The translations under genes were made by a program, and so were the position numbers. Below are positions 25,996 to 34,802 of a DNA stretch of 64,000 nt, piece by piece. The notes beneath the pieces were generated by a model, which worked only from the letters and a program-made list of their open reading frames with translations, was not told the DNA's origin and ran no database searches. Numbering within the stretch: the first letter of the stretch is position 1; each line of letters starts with the position of its first letter. The stretch is from Halobacterium sp. CBA1126 (GTDB lineage: Archaea > Halobacteriota > Halobacteria > Halobacteriales > Halobacteriaceae): contig NZ_WPCF01000001.1 in the NCBI RefSeq assembly GCF_009741975.1, forward strand, positions 1-64,000, written 5' to 3'.

Positions 25996-27890
25996 GCTTC
26001 GGTCTCCTCGTCGAACTGGCCGTCGCTGGACGTCAACTGGTCGACCCGGTCGTCCAGCTCCCGGACCGCCTCCGACTGCTCGCTGGTCGCCTCCACGATG
26101 CGCTCGGACGCGTCCGCGGCCTGCTCGGCCTGGTCCTGGACTTCCTCGATGGTGACGATGACGTCCTCGACCGTCGACGCCTGTTCGTCGTTCGCGCGCG
26201 CGACCTCCGTAATTCCTGTGGCTGCCTCGTCGACCGCGTCCGCGATCTCCTCGAGGGCGGTCAGCGCGTCGTCGATCTCGTCGCCCGCGCGGTAGATCTG
26301 CTCGTGGGACTCCTCGACGGCGACGACCGTCTCGTTGGCCTGCTGCTGGACGTCGTCGATGCTGCCCGCGATGCGCTCGGTGTGCTCGCGGGTCTCGTTG
26401 GCGAGCTGTTTCACCTCGTCGGCGACGACCTCGAACCCGCTGCCCGCCTCGCCGGCGCGGGCGGCCTCGATGTTCGCGTTCAGCGCGAGCAGGTTCGTCT
26501 GGTCGGCGACCTCCGCGATGACGTCCACGACGTCCTCGATCTCGTCCATCTTCTCCTCGAGCTCGGAGACGCTGTCCACGAGGTCGTCGCTGATCTCGAT
26601 GACCTCGTCGGTCGCCTGACTCGCGCCCTCGCTGGCGTCCAGCCCGTTCTCCGCGGCGGTCTGGGCCTGCTCGGCGGCCGCCGCCACCTGGTCGGAGCTG
26701 GCCGCGACCTCCTGCATGCTCGCCGAGAAGTTCTGCATCTCGCTGGCCGCGTCCGACAGCATCTCGTTCTGCTCGTCGACGGTCTCGGCGATCTCGGTGG
26801 CGTCCTCGGTCGCCCGCTGGATGGACGCCGCAAGCTCCTGGGTCCGCCCGTCGACCTGCCCGACGAGGCGTTCGAACTCGTCGGCCATCCCGTTCAGGTC
26901 GTCGACGACGCCGAGCAGCCGCTCGTCGATGACGCCGTCGTGCTCGAAGGACGCGCGCTGTTCGAGGTGGCCGTTCGACAGCGCGTCGATGGTCGTGCTG
27001 AGCTCGGTGACGAGCTCCTCGACGGCCTCCGTCCGGCGGACCTCCTCGGTGCGGTCCTCGACGGTCTCGACGACCGCGACGAGTTCGCCGTCGTCGTAAA
27101 TCGGCGTCGCCGTGAACCGGATCTCGCGCTCCTCGCCGTCCGCGGTCACCATCGTGCTCGAGTCGACGTAGCCGGTCTCGGTCGCCTCGGCGCGCTCGAC
27201 GTCGAACTCCCGGTCGGCGGTCTCGGGGGCTTCGATGACCTTGTCCGCGAGCGTCTGCACGCGACGCCCGTCCGGGTAGAACCCCTCGCTGGCGTGCTCG
27301 AGGCCGACGGCTTCCTCGGTCGGACACTTCGTGAGGTCCGCCAGCGCCTCGTTCCACGCGACGACCTCCCCCTCGGCGTCCAGCATGAACACCGGGACGC
27401 CGACCCCGTCGAGCAGTTCGTCGTCGTCGATGTTCAGCCCGCTGGCGGTCCCGCTGCCGTACTCGTCGACGCCCGCCGCGGCGTCCTCGACGACGGCGCC
27501 GAGTCCGGTCCGCAGTTGGGCTTCCGCGCGGTCCAGCGCCTCCTCGTCGACGTTCCCGTCGCGCAGGTCCTCGAACACCGACCGCACGACGCCGTCGACG
27601 GCGGCCTCGTGTGCGGCGACGAACCCCGCGGCGTCGACGCCCGCCGCCTCGTAGGCGGGGACGTACGTCCCGGGCTCCGGCCCGGTTTCGTCGAGGAGCC
27701 CCTCGAGGTGGTCGTGGGCTTCGTCCGGGAGGCCCGCGTCGAGGCGCGCCCCCTCGACCTCGTAGCCGTCCCGGACCGCCGCCGCGTGTCTGTCCTGCCC
27801 GCCGAAGGAGAACTGGCCGGTGTCGGTGCCGCCGTCCGTCGCCGGCTGCTCCGACCCCCCGCCGAGTAGTTTTCGAAGCGTACCCAGCAT
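25992..27890 (-). CDS. htr15: Soluble methyl-accepting transducer with PAS domain (Htr15-like)
   Basis: The protein has 632 residues and no membrane helix, so it is cytoplasmic. An N-terminal helical region at about 20-140 is followed by a PAS domain at about 150-270 ([23 protein letters not shown]) and a long coiled-coil signalling domain. The CheA/CheW-binding hairpin is canonical: [21 protein letters not shown] with [20 protein letters not shown]. Glu/Gln-rich helices on each side hold possible methylation sites for CheR/CheB. ATG 27890 lies just downstream of a strong TATA box. By its place beside arlD it corresponds to htr15 of Halobacterium salinarum. The PAS domain suggests sensing of energy state or redox through a bound cofactor; no cofactor residue could be fixed. 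Confidence 0.9.
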   Translation of the reverse strand: MLGTLRKLLGGGSEQPATDGGTDTGQFSFGGQDRHAAAVRDGYEVEGARLDAGLPDEAHDHLEGLLDETGPEPGTYVPAYEAAGVDAAGFVAAHEAAVDGVVRSVFEDLRDGNVDEEALDRAEAQLRTGLGAVVEDAAAGVDEYGSGTASGLNIDDDELLDGVGVPVFMLDAEGEVVAWNEALADLTKCPTEEAVGLEHASEGFYPDGRRVQTLADKVIEAPETADREFDVERAEATETGYVDSSTMVTADGEEREIRFTATPIYDDGELVAVVETVEDRTEEVRRTEAVEELVTELSTTIDALSNGHLEQRASFEHDGVIDERLLGVVDDLNGMADEFERLVGQVDGRTQELAASIQRATEDATEIAETVDEQNEMLSDAASEMQNFSASMQEVAASSDQVAAAAEQAQTAAENGLDASEGASQATDEVIEISDDLVDSVSELEEKMDEIEDVVDVIAEVADQTNLLALNANIEAARAGEAGSGFEVVADEVKQLANETREHTERIAGSIDDVQQQANETVVAVEESHEQIYRAGDEIDDALTALEEIADAVDEAATGITEVARANDEQASTVEDVIVTIEEVQDQAEQAADASERIVEATSEQSEAVRELDDRVDQLTSSDGQFDEETEA

Positions 27891-27914
27891 TTGTAGCCCA
27901 ACAGCAACGAAGTA

Positions 27915-27925
27915 GGTATAAAAGG
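27915..27925 (-). promoter_or_regulatory. TATA box of the transducer-arlD transcript
   Basis: On the minus strand the sequence is CCTTTTATACC, one of the clearest TATA boxes in the window. It lies about 30 bases before the transducer ATG at 27890, giving a leader of only a few bases, and would drive the transducer and arlD. Confidence 0.7.
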
Positions 27926-27968
27926 TTTCCCCCACGGTTACCATTTCGTATAATCGGGTAGGCGCCCG

Positions 27969-28202
27969 CTACGCGTGCGTAAAGACAATCGTACGGTCGG
28001 TCTCCCGAACGATGCAGACGTCGACTGACGACCCCGGCGACAGCTGGCAGGTCCGCTCGGTCGTCGCCAGCGCCTCCGCGAACGCGTCCCCGCAGGCCGG
28101 GCACGTCACCCCGTCGCGGTTCTCGAACACGCGCTCGGTTCCGGTGTCCTGCACGAGCTTCAGGCGGTGTCTGACGGCCTCGAAGTCGACTGTCTCGCCC
28201 AT
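27969..28202 (-). CDS. Small haloarchaeal motility-cluster protein (DUF7385-like)
   Basis: The protein has 77 residues with the pattern [22 protein letters not shown], one CPAC knuckle, and a later single Cys in RTCQL and DVCIV, so a complete zinc site is not obvious. It ends with a beta-rich segment (DRTIVFTHA). Homologues of this shape are often annotated as flagella-cluster proteins in haloarchaea, next to archaellin genes, but the function is unknown. A TATA-like CTATAC box at about 28226-28234 on this strand would give a leaderless mRNA at 28202. It is divergent from the archaellin genes. Confidence 0.75.
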   Translation of the reverse strand: MGETVDFEAVRHRLKLVQDTGTERVFENRDGVTCPACGDAFAEALATTERTCQLSPGSSVDVCIVRETDRTIVFTHA

Positions 28203-28284
28203 GCTACCGACTCACTGCGTCCGGAAGTATAGCTGTTAGCGAAGCCATACCGCGTTTTTCACGCCTGATAACCGGGGGCGTACC

Positions 28285-28294
28285 TTTTAGTATA
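28285..28294 (+). promoter_or_regulatory. Archaellin operon promoter
   Basis: TTTTAGTATA at 28285-28294 is a TATA-like box about 70 bases before the first archaellin ATG, so the mRNA should carry a leader of about 40 bases, unlike most leaderless genes here. Such a leader could allow high or controlled translation of this abundant protein. Confidence 0.6.
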
Positions 28295-28360
28295 GTTCAG
28301 GATTCTGTGCGGGTGAGCCCCAGCAGCCCGTCACGGGACCGGGGCAGAGAAACCACAAAA

Positions 28361-28569
28361 ATGTTCGAGTTCATCAACGAGGAAGACGAGCGCGGTCAAG
28401 TGGGGATCGGGACGCTCATCGTGTTCATCGCGATGGTCCTGGTCGCCGCGATCGCCGCCGGCGTCCTCATCAACACCGCGGGTGTCCTCCAGACCCAGGC
28501 CGAGGACACGGGGCAGGACAGTACCGACCAAGTCGCGAACAACATCAACGTCATCGGCGCCGTCGGTGA
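28361..28569 (+). repeat. Near-identical 5' end shared by the two archaellin genes (copy 1)
   Basis: Bases 28361-28569 match 29120-29328 at 206 of 209 positions. The three differences are synonymous (GCG ATC to GCA ATT, GCC to GCA). Identity then falls abruptly and the genes diverge until a conserved middle block and C-terminus. Both code for the signal peptide and assembly helix. Confidence 0.9.
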
Positions 28570-29110
28570 AGTGAACGACGTGAGCGAAGTCGAGTACGAC
28601 GACACGACCGTCTACGAGATCCGGACGACGGTCCAGAAGTCCCCGGGCGCGGGTGACATCGACCTCTCCGGGCTGAGCATCCAGTACGTCGGCCCGAACG
28701 GGTTCGGTAACCTCGTCCACATCAGCGAGAAGAACACGTCCCAGCACAACGTCTCCAACGTCTACTTCGTGCAGGCCATCACGGCCGAGACCGAGGAAGA
28801 CACGGTGATGACCTCCGAGAGCGACCGCTACGAACTGGTCATCCCGACCGGTACCTACTGGGACAACAGCAGCGATACGATCCAGAACGCGACCGATGGC
28901 GTTGAGGTTGCCGCGGGTGCCTACGAGGATGTCGACGACATCGACGCCAACCCGTCCGGGGTCGACATCGACAACACGGACCTCGACCTGCTTCAGGAGA
29001 GCGACCGCGTCGAGCTGACCATCACGACCGACTCGGGTTCGCAGCGCTACGTGAACCTCCGCGTCCCGTCCTCGCTCGTCGGTGACGAGGGCGGCACGGT
29101 CACGCTGTAA
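28361..29110 (+). CDS. arlB1: Archaellin (flagellin), first copy
   Basis: This 249-residue pre-archaellin has a class III signal: the charged start EEDERGQ, likely cleaved by archaellin peptidase around RGQ|VGIG, then the hydrophobic assembly helix [20 protein letters not shown]. The rest is the outer beta domain, with N-glycosylation sequons NTS, NVS, NSS and NAT. It is the main filament subunit type. The first 209 bases are almost identical to those of the next gene, 759 bases downstream. The codon choice is less GC-biased than in neighbours (for example GGT and GTT), as in highly expressed genes. In Halobacterium salinarum the matching locus is flgB. Confidence 0.95.
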   Translation: MFEFINEEDERGQVGIGTLIVFIAMVLVAAIAAGVLINTAGVLQTQAEDTGQDSTDQVANNINVIGAVGEVNDVSEVEYDDTTVYEIRTTVQKSPGAGDIDLSGLSIQYVGPNGFGNLVHISEKNTSQHNVSNVYFVQAITAETEEDTVMTSESDRYELVIPTGTYWDNSSDTIQNATDGVEVAAGAYEDVDDIDANPSGVDIDNTDLDLLQESDRVELTITTDSGSQRYVNLRVPSSLVGDEGGTVTL

Positions 29111-29119
29111 TCCAGAGTA

Positions 29120-29944
29120 ATGTTCGAGTTCATCAACGAGGAAGACGAGCGCGGTCAAGTGGGGATCGGGACGCTCATCGTGTTCATCGCGATGGTCCTG
29201 GTCGCCGCAATTGCCGCCGGCGTCCTCATCAACACCGCGGGTGTCCTCCAGACCCAGGCCGAGGACACGGGGCAGGACAGTACCGACCAAGTCGCGAACA
29301 ACATCAACGTCATCGGCGCAGTCGGTGACATCTCGGAGTCGGACGGTACCGCACCGCCGATCGTGAACACGACCAGCGAGTCCGGCACGCAGAACTTCAC
29401 GACCTTCGAGAACGCGACCGACCAACCGAAGGCACACACCATCCGGCTCGCCGTGCAGAAGTCGCCGGGTGCTGCCGACATCGACCTCTCCGGGCTGAGC
29501 ATCCAGTACGTCGGCGGGGACTCGTTCGCGAACCTCGTCCACGCCACGCAGGCTGAAGCGCCCGTCGTGACGAACGTCAGCGACGAACCGGTCATCGAAG
29601 ACGGGAACAACGGTGAACCCGGTTACTTCGTCAGCAAGATCACCGCCGAGAGCGACGACACGGTGATGACCGCTGAGAGCGACCGCTACGAGATCGTCAT
29701 CCCGCTCCAGCAGGCGTACAACACGAGCGCTGACTCGGCGGAGAACGTCGACCAGGAAGATGTCGGTAGCGCCATCGACTCGCTCAACTCTGACGAGGGC
29801 TACGACAACAGCAAGCTCGGTCTCCTCGACGAGGGCGACGTCGCCGAGCTGACGATCACCACGGAGTCCGGTTCGCAGCGCTACGCGAACCTCCAGGTGC
29901 CCGACTCGCTCGTCGGCGACGAAGGCAGCACGGTCCAGCTGTAG
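29120..29944 (+). CDS. arlB2: Archaellin (flagellin), second copy
   Basis: This 274-residue archaellin lies nine bases after the first and surely in the same operon. It shares the leader and hydrophobic helix, a middle block [20 protein letters not shown] and the ending [20 protein letters not shown], but differs in the surface loops. Sequons NTT, NFT, NAT, NVS and NTS are present. Filaments of haloarchaea usually mix several archaellins, and the ratio can affect flexibility or handedness. Halobacterium salinarum has three genes at the same place and two elsewhere; only two are seen here. Confidence 0.95.
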   Translation: MFEFINEEDERGQVGIGTLIVFIAMVLVAAIAAGVLINTAGVLQTQAEDTGQDSTDQVANNINVIGAVGDISESDGTAPPIVNTTSESGTQNFTTFENATDQPKAHTIRLAVQKSPGAADIDLSGLSIQYVGGDSFANLVHATQAEAPVVTNVSDEPVIEDGNNGEPGYFVSKITAESDDTVMTAESDRYEIVIPLQQAYNTSADSAENVDQEDVGSAIDSLNSDEGYDNSKLGLLDEGDVAELTITTESGSQRYANLQVPDSLVGDEGSTVQL

Positions 29945-29957
29945 TCGACTCCGCGCC

Positions 29958-29972
29958 GCTTTTCACTTTTTG
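29958..29972 (+). terminator. T-rich terminator after the archaellin operon
   Basis: GCTTTTCACTTTTTG follows the second archaellin stop after about 13 bases. Archaeal polymerase terminates at such oligo-T tracts in the non-template strand without a hairpin. It is the most T-rich short tract after any gene in this region. Confidence 0.6.
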
Positions 29973-30018
29973 CGCGACGCTCTCGTCGAACAGCGACGGC
30001 AGAAGAACTAGTCGAGTG

Positions 30019-30684
30019 TCACTCGGAGGTTGTCGCCGGTGACGCCGACGTGCCGTTGTCCGCTGTCTCGTTCTCGAGCGCTTCGTCGGTGTAGCCGCTC
30101 GCGAACACGGTGTTGAGGAGTTTCGTGCCGTCCCACTCGCCGCTGTTGTACTTCTGGACCCAGTCGCGGCGCACGAGGTAGCCGTCGGGCTGTTCGGCGG
30201 GGTCGTGGGGGTTCTCGATGTGGGCGTGGACGACGTCGGCTTCGTCGCCGTCCTGTGCGACGTACTCGGCGTACATGCGCGCCATCTGGCCGACCTCGCG
30301 GACGTGCTGGCGCTGCGGGGGGACGTCTTCGACCTCGCCGGCGCGCGTGCGATACGAGATTTCGACGGCGTCCGCGTCGGGGGAGTAGCGGAACTCCGTG
30401 ACGTCGAGGCGGGCGGCCTCGGTGCCGCTGTTCTCGAGGATGTAGTGGAACTCGGCGAGCGTCGCGGTGCCGTCGTCGTTCGGCTCCTCGGGTTCGACAG
30501 TCCGCGTCCCGCCGGGCTCGTCGTCGCCGAGGACGGTGTAGCCGACGCCGAGCACGGAGCCGAGGCCGATGCCGGCCGCGCCCACGACCATCGTCCGTCG
30601 GGAGACGTCGAGCACGCCGCCGTCGTCGGCGCCGGCGTCGTCGGTCGGTGGGTCGCTGGGCGTCGAACCGTCGTCTTCGCTCAT
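30019..30684 (-). CDS. Tat-exported protein of unknown function inside the motility region
   Basis: This 221-residue protein has an acidic, disordered start (about 1-27), then SRRTMVVGAAGIGLGSVLGVG (about 28-48), a twin-arginine signal followed by a hydrophobic stretch, without a clear lipobox. The exported part is about 170 residues, with HYILENSGTEAARLDVTEFRY and the Trp/Tyr-rich end DYLVRRDWVQKYNSGEWDG-like motif near 165-185, and an Asn/Thr-rich tail with sequons. I recognise no family. It lies between the archaellin operon and the HEAT/CheF genes, so an envelope role linked to the archaellum is possible. A TATA box (CATATACG, about 30703-30711 on this strand) implies a leaderless mRNA. 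Confidence 0.75.
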   Translation of the reverse strand: MSEDDGSTPSDPPTDDAGADDGGVLDVSRRTMVVGAAGIGLGSVLGVGYTVLGDDEPGGTRTVEPEEPNDDGTATLAEFHYILENSGTEAARLDVTEFRYSPDADAVEISYRTRAGEVEDVPPQRQHVREVGQMARMYAEYVAQDGDEADVVHAHIENPHDPAEQPDGYLVRRDWVQKYNSGEWDGTKLLNTVFASGYTDEALENETADNGTSASPATTSE

Positions 30685-30778
30685 GGCGGCGCCTATGCGG
30701 CCCGCGTATATGTCGCTTGGGCACTCGTGTCTGCGGGTTTACGTGTTTTCCGCGCGGGTGCTCGACCACCAACACCGA

Positions 30779-30786
30779 CTTATACG
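30779..30786 (+). promoter_or_regulatory. TATA box of the HEAT-repeat gene
   Basis: CTTATACG lies about 26 bases before the GTG at 30809, the spacing expected when transcription starts at the first base of the coding region. It supports GTG 30809 as the true start of the HEAT-repeat protein. Confidence 0.65.
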
Positions 30787-30808
30787 TTCTCGTCGTAACG
30801 TCCGGGTA

Positions 30809-32029
30809 GTGCCATCGCTGTACGGGCTCGAACGCTCCGGCGACGTCGAGAAGCTCGTCGAACTGCTCCGGGAGAGCGAGAAGGAGACGGTTCGGCGCCG
30901 CGCAGCCGAGATTCTCGGGAACCTCGACGACCCGGAGTCGGCGGGGTTGGACGCGCTCGTGGAGGCGATGAGCGACGAGGAGGCCACCGTCCGCGCGGCG
31001 GCCATCGACGCGCTCACCCAGCAGGAGGCGGTCGAGGCCCTGATGAAGGGGCTGGGGGAGTCGGTCCCGGAGTCGGGGGCGACGTGGGCGCAGGCGGAGG
31101 CGTTCGTGGAGAACCTGCGCGCGGACACGGTGGAGCTGCGGATGGCGTCGGCGAACGTGCTGGGGTTGCTCGGCGTAGAGGACGCGGCGAAGCCGCTGGC
31201 CCAGCGCCTGCAGTCCGAACCCCACCCCGAGGTGCGGGCGCGGATTGCGCGCGCGCTCGGCCGCATCGGCGACCCGTCGGTCGCGGGCGTGCTCGTGGAG
31301 TGCCTGGAGGGGCAGCCGCTGGGCGTGCGCCGGGAGGCCGCGGAGGCGCTCGGCCGGCTGAACGGCAAGACGGCGCTCCGGGGACTGCTGCAGGTCGTCG
31401 ACGACGACAGCGAGGAGATGCGGCGGACGGCCGTGAGCTCGCTGGGGAAGTTCGAGAACGCCAAGCCCGTCGACGCGCTGGTCGAGCGGCTGGGCGACGA
31501 GAGCGACCTCGTGCGCCGGGCGGCGGTGTTCTCGCTCATCGAGATCCTGTCGAACGTGCCGCCGGACCGCAGCCACGAGCTCCGGGAGACCATCGTCGAC
31601 CGGATGGCCGCGCGCAGCGACCCCTCCATCGTGGCCTCGCTCGTGGAGATTATCGAGGAGGGAACCCAGATTCACCAGCGCCGGAACGCGGTGTGGATGC
31701 TCGGCCGGGTCGCCGGCGACAAGTCAACGAAGATGGAGGCCGTGGAGGCGCTCCGCGACGTCCTCGGCGAGGACGACGACCTCATCTCGCAGTTCGCGGC
31801 GACCGGGCTCGCGGAGATCGGCGGCCGGATGGTTGAGACGGCGCTGCTGGAGGTCATCGAGACCGACGAGTACGGCGACGACTCGGTGGCGATGGCGGCG
31901 TTCGCGCTCGGGAAGGTCGGCGGCGAGCGCTCCCGGAAGCGCCTGGAGAAGCTCGTCGACGAGACCGAGAACGCGGAAGTGCGCCGGCGGGCGTTCTCCG
32001 CCATCTCGAAGCTCGGCGGCCACACGTAA
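30809..32029 (+). CDS. HEAT-repeat chemotaxis-archaellum linker protein (homologue of Halobacterium OE2401F)
   Basis: The protein has 406 residues from a GTG start placed by the TATA box. It is made of about ten to twelve HEAT/PBS-lyase-type repeats, each with pattern VRRRAAEILGNLDDPES, VRAAAIDALTQQEAVEA, RARIARALGRIGDPSVAG and so on. Longer upstream in-frame sequence is Arg/Ser-rich and lies before the promoter. In Halobacterium salinarum the HEAT_PBS protein encoded beside the two CheF genes binds CheF proteins and the archaellum, linking CheY output to the motor. Position and repeat type support the same role. It is followed after 165 bases by cheF1. Confidence 0.9.
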   Translation: MPSLYGLERSGDVEKLVELLRESEKETVRRRAAEILGNLDDPESAGLDALVEAMSDEEATVRAAAIDALTQQEAVEALMKGLGESVPESGATWAQAEAFVENLRADTVELRMASANVLGLLGVEDAAKPLAQRLQSEPHPEVRARIARALGRIGDPSVAGVLVECLEGQPLGVRREAAEALGRLNGKTALRGLLQVVDDDSEEMRRTAVSSLGKFENAKPVDALVERLGDESDLVRRAAVFSLIEILSNVPPDRSHELRETIVDRMAARSDPSIVASLVEIIEEGTQIHQRRNAVWMLGRVAGDKSTKMEAVEALRDVLGEDDDLISQFAATGLAEIGGRMVETALLEVIETDEYGDDSVAMAAFALGKVGGERSRKRLEKLVDETENAEVRRRAFSAISKLGGHT

Positions 32030-32085
32030 GCGGTCGCGCCCGCGGTCGGGCGGCCCGCTTTCAAATCCGAGAATCGCACGCAAAA

Positions 32086-32094
32086 CGTTATATG
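32086..32094 (+). promoter_or_regulatory. TATA box before the short ORF and cheF1
   Basis: CGTTATATG at 32086-32094 predicts transcription start at about 32117-32121, the A of the ATG at 32121. This ATG opens a 25-codon ORF that ends inside the cheF1 start, so cheF1 would be the second cistron of a leaderless mRNA. Confidence 0.6.
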
Positions 32095-32120
32095 CGCCAG
32101 TGGAATAACTTCCGCAAGCA

Positions 32121-32198
32121 ATGAGTAGGGACGCGCCGGGCCGGCACGCAACCGTTGGGGCTGGGACGCCCGCCCGTCCGCTCGGGGAAGCCGAATGA
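32121..32198 (+). CDS. Predicted leaderless 25-residue upstream ORF overlapping cheF1
   Basis: The frame ATG...TGA encodes MSRDAPGRHATVGAGTPARP and five more residues (LGEAE). Its stop overlaps the cheF1 start in ATGA (32195-32198), the same coupling seen in other operons here. The TATA box places the mRNA 5' end at its ATG. It is basic and Gly/Pro/Arg-rich, unlike a folded halophile protein, so it probably acts by its translation rather than as a product. cheF1 has no good Shine-Dalgarno of its own, which would make re-initiation after this ORF useful. It could also be chance. Confidence 0.45.
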   Translation: MSRDAPGRHATVGAGTPARPLGEAE

Positions 32199-33064
32199 GC
32201 GAGTCCGAGTACAAGATCGCGGACGGCGCCGGGAAGTTCCTGCAGGCGGTCAAGGACGGCCGGCGGATGAAGGACGCGGACTGGACGAACGGCCGCATCC
32301 TCCTGTCGAACAAGCGCATCGTCCTCGCGGGCAACGACGGGAAGCGCAGCCTCCCGCTGTCGAAGGTCTCCAGCCTGAGCGGCCGCTACGACGTCAACCA
32401 GACGGTCGCGAAGGTCAGCGACTACGTCTCCCTGCAGATGGAGAGCGAGAGCGTCGTGCTGGTCTCGATGGGGGAGAACACCGAGCAGTTCGAGACCAAA
32501 CTCTACGGCGCGCTGCTCGACCAGACGGAGCTGCTCGTGAAACACCCCGCGGTGAAGGGCGGCGTCGTCCAGGACGAGTCCTTCGAGCGCGCGCGCATCA
32601 AGGTCGACGACGACCAGCTGAGCGTCGCGATGCAGAACGGGTCGTTCGTCCCCGTGGACCTCGACGACGTCGGCTCCGCGGAGGCCGCCTCGCTGGACGT
32701 GCAGGGCGAGAAGAGCCCCGTGCTGAAGGTCGAGCACACCGTCGAGGACACGAGCGTGCAGACGTACTTCTCCAGCGACTCGCACACGTGCTCGATTCTG
32801 GAGTCGCTGCTGACGAAGGAAGCCGAGAAGAGTCAGGGCTCCGTGGACCTCTCGGAGACGGAGAAGCGCGTGCTGATGGCCCTGTACTCGGGGGTGTCGT
32901 CGTTCGAGATTCCGGACTTCCTCGGGATGGACGTCGACGAGGTCGAGTCCATCTTCGAGCGGCTCATCGAGGTCGACGTCTTAGAGGAGGTGCGCAAGCG
33001 CCGCGAGGTGACGATGAAGACCCGCGGGCGGAACATCGCCAGCGAAGCCATCAACGAGGAGTAG
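32195..33064 (+). CDS. cheF1: CheF1, archaeal adaptor between CheY and the archaellum (DUF439)
   Basis: This 289-residue protein belongs to the Archaea-specific CheF (DUF439) family. The N-terminal half is beta-rich, with RILLSNKRIVLAGNDGKRSL and a repeat-like middle; the C-terminus is a winged-helix-like region (SETEKRVLMALYSGVSSFEI, then VDVLEEVRKRREVTM). CheF binds phosphorylated CheY and docks on ArlD/CE, so the switch signal reaches the motor. It pairs with cheF2 on the opposite strand; the two stops are about 18 bases apart. Strong sequence likeness to CheF2 in the region of KHPAVKGGVVQDESFERARI shows paralogy. Confidence 0.93.
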   Translation: MSESEYKIADGAGKFLQAVKDGRRMKDADWTNGRILLSNKRIVLAGNDGKRSLPLSKVSSLSGRYDVNQTVAKVSDYVSLQMESESVVLVSMGENTEQFETKLYGALLDQTELLVKHPAVKGGVVQDESFERARIKVDDDQLSVAMQNGSFVPVDLDDVGSAEAASLDVQGEKSPVLKVEHTVEDTSVQTYFSSDSHTCSILESLLTKEAEKSQGSVDLSETEKRVLMALYSGVSSFEIPDFLGMDVDEVESIFERLIEVDVLEEVRKRREVTMKTRGRNIASEAINEE

Positions 33065-33082
33065 GCGGCTTCGAACCGCGAG

Positions 33083-33946
33083 TCACATGTTGACGTCTTC
33101 GATGTGCTCGCTGACGGCGGCCCGGCCCATCGACGTGAGCCGCGGGCCGTCGTCGTCGCGGACGAGTTCCTTGTCGATGAGGTCGTTGAGCAGCACCGTG
33201 AGCCGGCTGGCGTCGACGCCGAGGACGGTCGCGAGGTTCGCGCTCGGGCCGCTGGAGTAGATGGCGACCAGCGCCTCGACCTCCTCCTCGGAGAGGTCGA
33301 CGTCCGCGAGGTCCTGCTTGAGGAGCGTGTAGCGGAGGCGGATGAACCGCCCGAGGAGGTTCATCTTCCGGCCGGAGTCGAGCGCGAGCTCAGTCGTCAC
33401 GGGCCCGGTCCCGTCCATGTGCCGGACGGACAGCAGCTGCTGCGAGGAGCCGCCGAGCTCGCGGTTCACGCGCTCGAAGTGCGTGACCGTGGAGACGTCG
33501 ATTTCGGCGGCGGCGTCCCCGCGGAGTTCGACGGTGCCCGGGGAGACCGACAGGGTCCGGGACTCGAAGCTCCGGTCGGTGACGCGGCCGCCGCGGCGCG
33601 CGGGGTGTTTCGCGTACACCGTCGACCCGTTCAGCAGGCCCTTGAAGACGAGGATGACGAAGCGTTCGACCGTGTCGCCGGCGCCCTCGACGACGGCGAC
33701 GCGGCGGTCGCCGTCGCGCTCGTAGGCGATGGTGACGGTGTCGTCGAAGAACTCCGCGAGGTCGCCGGGCGCGGTGTCGTGCTGGACGTCGAAGACGCCG
33801 CCCAGCGGGATGGTGACGCGGTCGTCGTCCGTGGCGAGGACGATGCGTCGCTTGCTCATCACGACGCGCCCGCGCACGGGCTCGGCGTGCGTGGCCGTGT
33901 CGGGGATGAACGACGTGACGAAGTCCGCGATGGCTGATTCCGACAT
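33083..33946 (-). CDS. cheF2: CheF2, second CheY-archaellum adaptor (DUF439)
   Basis: This 287-residue CheF paralogue shares RGRVVMSKRRIVLATDDDRV, KHPARRGGRVTDRSFESRTL and the C-terminal helix LSEEEVEALVAIYSSG with CheF1. It lies downstream of cheR on the minus strand with a TATA-like CTTATTCTG at about 33982-33991, so it may have its own promoter inside the che operon. In Halobacterium salinarum deletion of this second CheF has a milder or different effect on switching. The end DVNM at 33083 converges on cheF1. Confidence 0.92.
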   Translation of the reverse strand: MSESAIADFVTSFIPDTATHAEPVRGRVVMSKRRIVLATDDDRVTIPLGGVFDVQHDTAPGDLAEFFDDTVTIAYERDGDRRVAVVEGAGDTVERFVILVFKGLLNGSTVYAKHPARRGGRVTDRSFESRTLSVSPGTVELRGDAAAEIDVSTVTHFERVNRELGGSSQQLLSVRHMDGTGPVTTELALDSGRKMNLLGRFIRLRYTLLKQDLADVDLSEEEVEALVAIYSSGPSANLATVLGVDASRLTVLLNDLIDKELVRDDDGPRLTSMGRAAVSEHIEDVNM

Positions 33947-33992
33947 GGCCCCGTGGTACGACCCGTAGTTGGTCAGCGAAACAGAATAAGCG

Positions 33993-34802
33993 TTACTCCT
34001 CGCCGTCGGGGAGCCGTCGGTAGATGCGGATGCGGGGGTCGGCGGCCTCGAAGCGCTCCTTGACGCCGCTGGGCAGCGTCTCGGTCTGCCCGAGGACGAG
34101 GTGGCCGCCCGCCCGCAGGGACGCGCTCACGGTGTCGAGGATGGGGCGCTTGTACTGCTTGTCGATGTAGATGCAGACGTTCCGACAGCAGACCAGGTCG
34201 AAGCCGGACTTGGGGTCGTCCGTGATGAGGTCGTGGCGCTCGAAGGTCACGAGGTCCTTGACGTGGTCGGCGACGACGAACCCGCGGTCGGCGCGCTCCT
34301 CGACGTACGCCGTGGGGTCGTCGAGGAAGCCCAGTTGCTCGCGGATGTCCGCGGTGCGCGTGCTCTGGTAGTACCCCTCGCGGGCGCGGTCGAGGGCGTC
34401 GTCGTCGATGTCGGTCGCGAGGATGTCGACGTCCCGCGGCGGGATGCCGGCGTCGAGCGCGAGCATCGCGATGGAGTACGGCTCGCGGCCGTCCGCGCAC
34501 GCCGCCGACCACACCGACACCGAGGGCCGCTGGTCGGCCGTCTCGACGAGCACGTCCTCGAGGGCCGCCCAGACCTTCCGGTCGCGGAAGAACTGCGTGA
34601 CGTTGACGCTGAGCGTGTCAAGGAGTTCCGCGCGCTCGTCGGGGTCCTCGCGGAGCACGTCGAGGTACTCGGCGTACGTGTCGGCGTCCCGGCGGCGCAT
34701 CCGCGCGGACACCCGGCGGTCGAGGTAGGCGTCGTCGTAGTAGCTGGTCGCGAACGTCGTCTCGCGTTCCACGAACGCCAGCAGGTCCTCGAACTCGGTC
34801 AA
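33993..34802 (-). CDS. cheR: CheR chemotaxis methyltransferase
   Basis: This 269-residue S-adenosylmethionine-dependent transferase methylates Glu side chains of transducers. An N-terminal helical domain ([21 protein letters not shown]) precedes the Rossmann domain with [10 protein letters not shown], the SAM loop [16 protein letters not shown] (family form is CSTGEEPYSIA), and [14 protein letters not shown] near 205-218. Coding begins with TTG at 34802, whose last bases overlap the cheD stop (34799-34801). No ATG nearby gives a full N-terminal domain, so the rare start and coupling appear real. It follows cheD and precedes cheF2. Confidence 0.93.
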   Translation of the reverse strand: MTEFEDLLAFVERETTFATSYYDDAYLDRRVSARMRRRDADTYAEYLDVLREDPDERAELLDTLSVNVTQFFRDRKVWAALEDVLVETADQRPSVSVWSAACADGREPYSIAMLALDAGIPPRDVDILATDIDDDALDRAREGYYQSTRTADIREQLGFLDDPTAYVEERADRGFVVADHVKDLVTFERHDLITDDPKSGFDLVCCRNVCIYIDKQYKRPILDTVSASLRAGGHLVLGQTETLPSGVKERFEAADPRIRIYRRLPDGEE

